Source: Chara braunii
Lineage: Eukaryota; Streptophyta; Charophyceae; Charales; Characeae
NCBI GenBank assembly: GCA_003427395.1
Contig: BFEA01000073.1
Coordinates: forward strand, 1,908,010-1,935,691
DNA: 27,682 bases
Direction: 5' to 3'
Position numbers and translations under genes: made by a program. Every line of letters begins with the position of its first letter. Position 1 is the first letter of the stretch. The notes below the pieces were generated by a model. That model ran no database searches. It was given only the letters and a program-made list of their open reading frames with translations, and had not been told where the DNA came from. Of this stretch, positions 17,907-25,154 are shown one piece after another.

Positions 17907-19744
17907 ACTTCCTTCTGGGATCGTTCTCCTAAAAAATGAACGGTCGGGATCGGCCTTGCTACCTCCAAGACGCGGGGCTGAATGCTGACTAGCTTCCCGT
18001 TCAGACAGTAGCCCTTTCGGACCCCGTCCTCAAATTTAGCAAGCGCTACGGGGTCCACCCCCACCTTGTGGTACCTGATGGCCTTAACGAGTTGTAACAA
18101 GTCTAGGATTTTAAGCACCACTTCCGGCGTTTCGTTCCGGCCTTCCTTTGGTTTGGGCAGGCTGGCCCCAAGTTCGACTTCCGACTCTTTTTCTGCCACC
18201 ATAACTTTCAGGGCCTCGTCCTCTTGCCTCCTCTTCTTCGGAGGTAGACCCATCTTGATCCACTCCTTCTTGCTAAAGGCTTCTTCAATCATGATTTCTA
18301 CCCTTTCCCTCATACCTTCCATTCGTGCGAATGCCCCCTTTCGTGCACTCTCCTCGAACGTTGGCGATCAGGTTGCCAATTTGCCCTTCGGCGGATCCCC
18401 TCCGGTCCCAAGGAGTCGGAGGAGTTCCCCGTGGCCGGTCACGGGGTCCTCTATATCTACCATGTATGTGCCATCATGCAAATGCATACCTATCATCTCT
18501 ACATTGGCGCATCATGGTCTTCCGAGAATTATGTCATGGTCCATTTCTTCCATCACGGTCATCCGCTGGAAGGACCAGATTGATTCCCTGATCCCCGCCT
18601 TGACTGCGCATTTCGTAACGTACCCTACAAAGGGGATCTCCCCGCCAACTCCCCGGATACTCCCCATTACTTCCTTGTTTACGGTGCAGCCGATAATCGT
18701 CGCAAAATCCCGTCATATGAGGGTAATTTCCGCACCGCCGTCCACTAATGCATCTGTGTGGTGGGTTCCGATTTGGACTTTCAGCTTCCCTACGGGCAAT
18801 GCATGGAAGCTAAGCTTCGTCCCGGGTGGCGCCCTCATGACTTCACCCCCTTCTCGGTCCGGTTGGCTTAGGCGGATGTCTGCAAAGGCCTTTTCCAGGT
18901 CCTCTAGGTCCCCAGGAATCCTTTGGAGGTTGGAGACGCCTTGGGGTGCCTCTGCCTCTTCCGTCTCCTGCTCCTGCGGTTCCGGGATCTCCTCTACCTC
19001 TATGCGCTTGCTCGTTAGCAACTGCCTGAGTCCTTTAAGCAGCCTTGGGTTGGCTTGCAGCATGGTCTGAAAGGACACCGACACCATGGTACCCAGCAGC
19101 TTACTCAGGGTGTCATCGATTTCAGGCGAAGTCATGATCGGAATTTGATACCTGAACTTCTTCTTTGTCACCACAACTTTGTCTATCGGTTCTTCTTCCC
19201 TTGCCTTTCCGTAAACCTTTTCTGGCTCTCCGACCTCGGTCTCTTTCGGATCCACGCTAGCCTTAGCGACTTCTTCCATTACTGTATCTTGAATAAGCTT
19301 TTTTTCCGCACCGGCCCGCCGGGTGGTGATGTTTACCCTATCCTGCCCATTGCCTTCTAGGATGAAATTGGCCTGTGGTCCACATCCCCTCGGTTGGTCC
19401 CAGACGATATCGGCTACCGACTCTGCTTCTACGGCGGCTATATCCAAATTGTTCAGGATGATGACAACACGCCGCATTCCTCCTGGCGAATTCCAATTTA
19501 CGCGCTCTCCCTGGGGTCCGAGAATCTCACCCTTAAGGGACCTGCTGCATCTCTGTCTTATGATATCATGGTTGAGTCTTGGGCAAGTCTGCACGAAATG
19601 TCCGACCATTGTGCAATACTTGCATTGCTAATTGGCCGGGTCCCTTCTGCCGTACCCCCGATTCGCCACCGTTGCCGGAACTACGGCCTCTTGGGGCGGG
19701 AGGGCGGGTCGGGACACCTGCGCCTGCATTACTAATAGCGTATT
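17885..19744 (-). pseudogene. Gag zinc knuckle and retropepsin-like protease, several in-frame stops
   Basis: Continuous with gag in one frame. A CCHC knuckle, C-x2-C-x4-H-x4-C (CKYCTMVGHFVQTC), lies at 19583-19624 and would bind RNA. Then come a charged linker and the protease active-site segment ALVDGGAEITLI at about 18716-18750, with DGG where DSG or DTG is usual. A typical C-terminal flap and ILGRP element follows (DHDIILGRP). Stops: TAG 19628, TGA 18713 right after ITLI, TGA 18512 after ILGRP where Trp is expected, and TGA 18368. The last segment, to 17885, leads into the overlap with reverse transcriptase. As it stands no full protease can be made from this copy. Confidence 0.88.
17930..17936 (-). 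promoter_or_regulatory. Candidate -1 ribosomal frameshift site (U UUU UUA)
   Basis: On the coding strand the gag-protease frame reads GTT CAT TTT TTA GGA, so T_TTT_TTA is in the phase required of a -1 slippery heptamer. The -1 product continues AGG AGA ACG directly into the reverse transcriptase frame. The overlap where both frames are open is about 140 bases. I found no convincing stem-loop or pseudoknot just downstream. A one-base loss from a T7 run would look the same. Confidence 0.4.
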
Positions 19745-21146
19745 TTAAATTCTTTCCATCTTGCTGTCAACCCCATGCACTCGTTCATGCAGGCTTTCTA
19801 TCCCCTTTTTGACCTTATCCCCCGTCTTCCCAGTCAAGTCTATAATCTCCCCTTCCTTAAGCAGGGCTAGCGTATCGGTCACCACTGTTTTTTCTGCGAG
19901 GTCTGTTACCGTGCTGAAGTCCACGTCCCTTGTGTACTCAAACTTACTGGTCTGCTGGTAGGCCGACATAATCTTATCTTTGTCGAACTCAAAGAACTGT
20001 CTAAGGAAATACTTGCTCATTATACGGTCCGTTACCCCGGGGATTCGCAGTGCCACTAGAGTAAACGCCCTTAGGAAGTCATTGTAAGTCGCATAGTTTT
20101 TCCTTTGAACTACTGCTAATTCGGCCTCTGTTGCCATTTTCTCCGCCTTCAGATACTTCCTCATCATCTCATTCCGGGTTTCTTTCCAGGAGCCACTAGA
20201 GGCGACGATAGTCATAATGTCCCTTCCTAAGCTCAGCGACACGTGATTCCCTAAGTGGTCCATCTTTTCTTTCTCAGTCCATTTCAGTAAGGCTGCCAAA
20301 TTCTCGTAGTCTATCAAGAATTCCGTAATGTTTGCCCCATCGAAAGTGAGTTTCTTCTTTGCATCTGCGAGGTAGCCCTGATTCTTATTCAGTGTCCGGG
20401 TGAGGGTGGCTACTATCCTCTTGAGACCTCCTTCGGACCTGTCTGCTTCTCCGTCCGTACTAGTCCCCTCTCCTTCCTTGCTTTCCCTGTGCTCCTCCCC
20501 GGTTTTCGGCGTTCCCTCCGGATCAAACCAGCCTAACACCCTTTCTCTGAGACTCTAGAGTCCATCGCATCCCTTCGTTACTTTGGGTGTGGTGGGCAGA
20601 CGACTAGCGCCGTTGTCGATTGTCGATTGTCGGCGGGGTCGTAGCCTTTTCTGCCTCCATGGCCGGGGAATCCCCCTTTTCCTTCCCCTTCTTGCTGGGT
20701 GTCCCCTTATGACTATTATCTTTTGCTCCGAACCTGGCTTCGCCCTGACTGGTCCTGTGTCCCTCTCGTGACCCTTCCCCCTGGGGATCCTCTTCATTCC
20801 CTGCCATCATTTGCTCGATAAGTCTCACCTTATATTCTGCAGTCCGCCTTTCTATTTCTGCCAACTTACGGCCTGCGTCTGAAACTTTCGTTTTCTTGGG
20901 CGTGATCCCTTCAGAGTTTCGAGGACTCGCCCTTTCGCTGTCCCTTCCTTCCCTATTCTCCTACGATCCTCTTTTGCTACCCTCAGCTTTCCCCGAGCTT
21001 TCCCCTGTGGAGAGGCCCTTCCCATCTTCTCTGGCCCCCTCTGGCTTAGCTGACTCTCGGTCCGACCCCTCGTTCCGTTCCACTTCCCTATTCGTACCCT
21101 GACTCCTCTTGCTCTACAGTCCTTCAACCTCTTCTTGTGGCGCCAT
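19745..21146 (-). pseudogene. Gag polyprotein (capsid), broken
   Basis: Structural protein of the virus-like particle. The likely start is the ATG at 21146 (MAPQEEVEGL). The first part is hydrophilic, Lys/Glu-rich and disordered-looking, with TAG at 21114 and 20961. A 7-bp duplication (tgtcgat twice, 20614-20627) then shifts the frame, and TAG at 20555 follows. From the GTG at 20539 a 264-codon frame is open. It holds a retrotransposon-gag-like capsid region (LTFDGANITEFLIDYENLA, helices through about residue 230). It ends at a TAA at 19745 in SKMERI*, after which the same frame goes on to the zinc knuckle. Only two coding changes of phase type are needed to explain the whole gag. Confidence 0.88.
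20614..20627. repeat. 7-bp tandem duplication in gag
   Basis: tgtcgat is repeated exactly and followed by a third partial unit, tgtcg. The extra 7 bases shift the gag frame. The same TIDN residues appear in both frames on either side, which marks the duplication as the cause. Confidence 0.85.
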
Positions 21147-21256
21147 TCTTTTTACCTAGCCAGCACATGGAAATTTTTTTTGCGAAAAACGGTCGGTTGT
21201 TCATAGCTTCCCTAGTCCCGGCCCTAAGGTTCGCTTGATTCCATGTTTCTCCCGTC

Positions 21257-21565
21257 TTATATTAGTCGGAACGACTCTCCTGACTTTTTTTTTACAGGAC
21301 CCCATTCAGATTGCATTCTGCCGGGGGACTTTACCGCCGAGGTTTGGCATTTTGTCACTGTCGTGCCCCGGTTCTTAGGGCGGTGTCCGGGCCCAGCGAC
21401 TTTCCTATCGAGGATAGCCCTCTTGGCTATCTGACATCCAAATGCCCCAGCGTTCTTAGTGCAGGTGGTCTTCCCAGTTACCTCCTGCCACATCCTCGGG
21501 TACGGCAGAACTCCGACCTCTGCCCCCTCTTTTGCTGATGGCTTCCTTTTCATCTTAGTATCCAT
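21257..21565 (-). CDS. Small basic ORF between P1 and gag
   Basis: 102 codons, Lys/Arg-rich, starting 36 bases after the end of P1. It has no recognisable domain, signal peptide or membrane segment. The few cysteines do not form a zinc-finger pattern. It could be a real accessory protein, a remnant of a fifth family member, or chance. Nothing supports it beyond position and strand. Confidence 0.25.
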   Translation of the reverse strand: MDTKMKRKPSAKEGAEVGVLPYPRMWQEVTGKTTCTKNAGAFGCQIAKRAILDRKVAGPGHRPKNRGTTVTKCQTSAVKSPGRMQSEWGPVKKKSGESFRLI

Positions 21566-21600
21566 CCTTTATTTTTTTCGCCTTTCCCTGGCGTCTTTTC

Positions 21601-22365
21601 TCATGCTAGTTCCTCAGGCCTGCCCTGTTCGTCTTGTTCCTCGAACAGGTCAGCCACTCCCGCAAGGTAGTTTTCTCCTATCTCAATTTCCCTGACTATT
21701 ATCGGTTCATATTCCTCAAACGACAAGCGAGGCAATCCGAATATCAAGATTTCGATGAGTTCGAGTAATTCCCAGGCCTGGTTTCCCTAAAACGGCCCAT
21801 GCCTAACCGGCACATCATAGAACATACTCGTTGTCTGTGGCCGGAAGTGGTGGATCCAGACCAGGGTCAAATCCACCAGATCCCTTGCCCTTGCGAGGCT
21901 GTTAAACACCAGGTCCACCATGAAGCGAGGCACTCGACACCTCAGCCCGGTTATTGGGGCCTTAAACTCTCGCCAACCTCCTGCCTCCACCCGGGTCCTC
22001 AATCCCACATTCCTTCTCCCTCGCACTTCCTGGCCTACTCGGTTCAGTATCCTAGTAGCCCTTTGGAAGACTGGTAGCAGCCCATACCCTAATGCCAACT
22101 CCGTTCCTAACATGTGCCACCCGAGCTCTGGTAGGTATACGGTTCCAGTCACCCTGAGGTCAGTGTACAGATCGTCCCCTGGTCCCCTACTAATCCTCAT
22201 ACCTCCCCACAAACATTCCACCATCATGAACGCCTGGTCCCTTCCCAAGGTCACGGCTCTCCATTCGGTATCGATCCCTCGGACCCTGTAGCTTGCTGGG
22301 AGCGATACCTCCCATCCGTCTCCGCTTTCCGTTAGCAGTCGAGGGTGCGTGGGCCGTCGCGACAT
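21601..22365 (-). pseudogene. Unknown tandem family, copy P1, one in-frame TAG
   Basis: Family not recognised. The conserved start is the MSRRPT methionine at 22365 (a longer frame begins at 22386). It shares with its neighbours an EVSLPASY-like N-terminal segment, a G-V-LPE-GW block, LP-GT-LA-G-LPVF, a VPRFMVD block and the GPF motif. A TAG at 21787 falls immediately after VRHGPF. The same frame then continues for about 61 codons with family features (AWELLELI, REIEIGENYLAGVADLFE) and ends at TGA 21601-21603. The total of about 254 codons equals the family length. It lies 5' of gag on the same strand. Confidence 0.72.
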
Positions 22366-22530
22366 CCAGGCGCGTCTCATTACCATTGTTGATTAGCAGT
22401 CCCCTGCACAGTTTAAACAGCAAGCGAGTTTCCTTATTTTATTTATTCTTCTGCCCTCGCCTGAGCAACTCCCCGATCCTTAGCTTGATGTTTCTTTTCC
22501 CCTCTATTCCCCTCCCTTTTCTTGACTCTC

Positions 22531-23304
22531 TTACCAGCCTGTTCCTTCTTCCGTTGCCTCATACAATCGATGTAGGTCATCTACGTATGTCCTCCCTCGA
22601 CTTATTTCTCGTCGGACGACGCCCCACAGAACCTCACTGCCTACAATCGGAGCCCTTGGTCTAGTGGTGAACATGGCGTGCTGGATGCGTAGCACCTCAT
22701 ACCTCTGCTCTCCGCTGAACGACCCCATTTCTAGGAAGGCCCGATAATATTCTCGGTGTACGATCGCATCCTCATATGTCAAACTGGCGAGGTCGGCTAC
22801 CGCCCGTTTGACAAGCTCCAGGCCACCTAGTCTTTCCAGTAGGAAGGGCGACAGTCTCATCCGAACGTTTTCACTAGGCAATTCAAAGCTCCCAACCATG
22901 GCTACCCTAAGGTTCGTTGTCACATCATCAACTCCCGGGTCCGCGAATTCGAATCCCGCCTGCCACACTAACTGCCACGCCCCTTCGAACATACTTAACG
23001 GATCCTCCCCCGATGCCAACAGGACTCCGAACTCTCGCCATCCGCCCTCAGACACATACAATCGCCCTTCCGCACGCACATGCCCTCGAGGGTCCGGGTT
23101 CCACTCCCCATTTTCGTCCGCACACCATTCGACCCTCGTTACCAGGTAAACCATATTTTCCGTAAGTTCAGCCCCAACCCAGTCCACCACCGGGTGCCAA
23201 CCCTCATTTGCAGCCGACAAACTAACTTCTACTCCATTCTCTACTTCCCTAGGTGGCTCAATGCCTAGGGGGCGATCTTCAAGGAACGTCCTTCTTCGTG
23301 CCAT
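22531..23304 (-). CDS. Unknown tandem family, copy P2, intact
   Basis: Family not recognised. The frame is open without interruption; the conserved start is the MARRRTF methionine at 23304 (the frame extends to 23343). The protein is about 257 residues. It has no signal peptide, membrane segment or catalytic motif that I can name. In order: EVSLSAANEGW, WVGAEL, a G-LYVSEGGWREF block, LASGEDPLSMFEGAW, a hydrophobic LPSENVRMRLSPFLLERLG segment, MGSFSGEQRYEVL, and a REIS-GRTYVDDLHRLYE C-terminal motif. The best-preserved member of four, it is the reference for the others. Confidence 0.75.
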   Translation of the reverse strand: MARRRTFLEDRPLGIEPPREVENGVEVSLSAANEGWHPVVDWVGAELTENMVYLVTRVEWCADENGEWNPDPRGHVRAEGRLYVSEGGWREFGVLLASGEDPLSMFEGAWQLVWQAGFEFADPGVDDVTTNLRVAMVGSFELPSENVRMRLSPFLLERLGGLELVKRAVADLASLTYEDAIVHREYYRAFLEMGSFSGEQRYEVLRIQHAMFTTRPRAPIVGSEVLWGVVRREISRGRTYVDDLHRLYEATEEGTGW

Positions 23305-23424
23305 TGCATGCTCGTCCTTGGTCTTCTTGCTCACAATCCGCACCGATCCCTACAATGGCCAGATATCCCATTCCCTTATTTTAGCAATTCTCCCATACTT
23401 GCCTGACCGCAACTTTTCCTGCTC

Positions 23425-24178
23425 CTAGTCGAACCATGGTACCTCAAACAACTTAAACACATCATCCACGTAGCAGGGTGTGGCCGCTACCTCCCGACGG
23501 ATTATGGCATCCCTGACTTCCGGAGCTACCTCTAGTTGATCGTACCTATCCATGTTCAAAATGATGAGGACTTCCCAGGCTCTATCGCCATGGAAAGGCC
23601 CGTATTTCAGTGATGTTTTATAAAATTCCTCTGACAGCCACGTATAGTCTGTGTACCCGCTCCATAGTGCCGGCCACCTCCACAACATGGTCGAAATCCC
23701 CAAGCCAGTCCACTATGAATTCGGGGAACCAGATCCTCTTCCGTAGGCAGGGAGGCCTAAACTCTTTCTATCCTCCCATAACGACCCTACTGTGGACTTC
23801 ATCTCACCCCTTGTTGGCAAACCTTTCTCCTGCGTTCCGGGTCCTGGTCTCCGCACCTTCCAGAAGCCACATCGGATTTTGCCCTGCCGCAAGCGTGGTA
23901 CAGAACAGGTGCCACCCTTGTTCCGACAAGACGACCGTCCCAACTGACTCCACCTTCCCTTCCTCAATATCTTCCTATCCATCTTCCTCCCTAATGGGGT
24001 TCCAGATGCGCTCTATCCACAGGTATGATAGTTCCGGCGCGATTTGTAGCCCGACCCAGTCACATGTCGCCCCTCTCCACCCATATTCCGTCGGTAAGGG
24101 CATCTCTACCCCTCCTCTAATCCGTCTCGGTTCCCATCCTTCGAACGTACAATCCCATAGCTCGCGTTCTCGGGCGAT
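23425..24178 (-). pseudogene. Unknown tandem family, copy P3, start lost and several stops
   Basis: Reading from 24178, a frame with IARERELWD corresponds to the M(A/S)RR start of the other copies, with ATC where ATG would be. It keeps MPLPTEYGW, CDWVGLQ, VVLSEQGWHLF, LAAGQNPMWLLEGAE and a FPEFIVDWLG block. Stops lie at 23975 (TAG), 23804 (TGA) and 23768 (TAG). A frameshift at about 23640-23665 moves into the frame with EEFYKTSLKYGPFHG, AWEVLIILN and REVAATPCYVDDVFKLFE, ending at 23425. The old frame stops at 23618 (TAA). Clearly a homologue, clearly dead. Confidence 0.7.
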
Positions 24179-24236
24179 TGTTTTCTACCTGCACATAGCC
24201 GACTACCCAGTTCCCAGGTAAGTCCCCTCTCTTTCC

Positions 24237-25049
24237 TCAGAGGTCCCAGTCCTCTATCTCGCCCCCATCCTCCTCATCACTGAGATCCTCCTCCTCATTT
24301 AAGAACAGCTCTTTCAGTCCCTCTAAGAAGGTTTCGCCCGCCGCCACATTCCGATGGATTATCCGCCAATGCACCGGGCTAGGAACAAAGACTTCATCCG
24401 CGCTGAGGAGGTTTAGTACCTCAGCTAATTCCTCTGCCCAGTTCCCTTCGAACGGCCCGACTTCTACTGACAATCTAAAGACATCCTGTCGGGCACACTG
24501 GTATAGCCTCAGGTGTGTCATTGATCGGCATATCCGTTCTAGTCTATCCCTGGTCACAAAGACAGCGTCCACCAGAAACGGGGGTAGCAGACACCTCATT
24601 GTCCTAAGGGGCCGCCTCATGTTTCCCCTATCCCCGAGTTCCACCCGCACCTCCACTTTGTCCATTTCCATTTCCGCCCGCTGACACGCCGCCCATACCA
24701 CTTCCCGCTCTGTTCGTCTTAACAGCCGATTCGGTGCCGTGCCCGATACCAAACCTATCACCATCTCGTTTTTCATTTCCTGGGATAGGTAGACCCATCC
24801 TCGGGCTTCCACCGTCCCCCGGAATTCTAGGTTCATCAGGCTCGGTGAAAGTCTCGTCAGGCTGACCTTGGTCCAAACCGTCTCTATTCAGAGGAACGCG
24901 TCCTTCTCATCCAGCATCACAGTTTCATAGGCTGGTTCCAGGTCCGTCTACGTTCCTTCTTCCGGGAGGACAACAAATACTCCTTCCCTTACGTCTATTG
25001 GCATTTTCGGACCACTAGAGTAGACAGGGGGCGACAACCACCGCGCCAT
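24237..25049 (-). pseudogene. Unknown tandem family, copy P4, two in-frame stops
   Basis: The conserved start is the MARWLSPP methionine at 25049 (open frame from 25154). A TAG at 24948 and a TGA at 24888 interrupt one and the same frame, which then runs open to 24237. It holds EGVFVVLPEEG, an IETVWTKV segment, G-VYLSQEM, LVSGTAPNRLL, an LLPPFLVDAVF block, VGPFEGNWAEELAEVLNLL and NVAAGETFLEGLKELFL, and ends in an acidic tail (EEEDLSDEEDGGEIEDWD). About 270 codons in total. It is the copy nearest the 5' end of the transcription unit. The longer first part (25154-25052) is not shared with the other copies. Confidence 0.7.
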
Positions 25050-25154
25050 CTTGTTTTTTTCGGCGCCCGTCCTGTTTTCACAGTAGAGCACCACATGACC
25101 CCTCATGATTAGATTGTCTCCCTTTTGGATGAGAATGGATTTCAGACCCCTCAT

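Larger units (their letters stand above)
14567..21146 (-). mobile_element. Ty3/gypsy LTR retrotransposon, gag-pro-RT-RH-INT core, degenerate
   Basis: The order gag, protease, reverse transcriptase, RNase H, integrase is diagnostic of Ty3/gypsy elements (Metaviridae-like) rather than Copia. Gag and protease share one frame; reverse transcriptase lies in the -1 frame. Damage seen along the core: stops at 21114, 20961, 20555, 19745, 19628, 18713, 18512, 18368, 17448 and 16053, a 7-bp duplication in gag, and a one-base shift before integrase. LTRs, primer-binding site and polypurine tract were not found by eye. The full element probably extends to at least 25154 on its 5' side, because the four-copy gene array is on the same strand and close by. 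Confidence 0.93.

Noticed and set aside
16053-25154. Use of stop codons as sense codons by a variant code or RNA editing
   Set aside because: All three stop types occur, frameshifts and a lost start are also present, and the integrase and P2 frames are free of stops. Ordinary decay explains this better.
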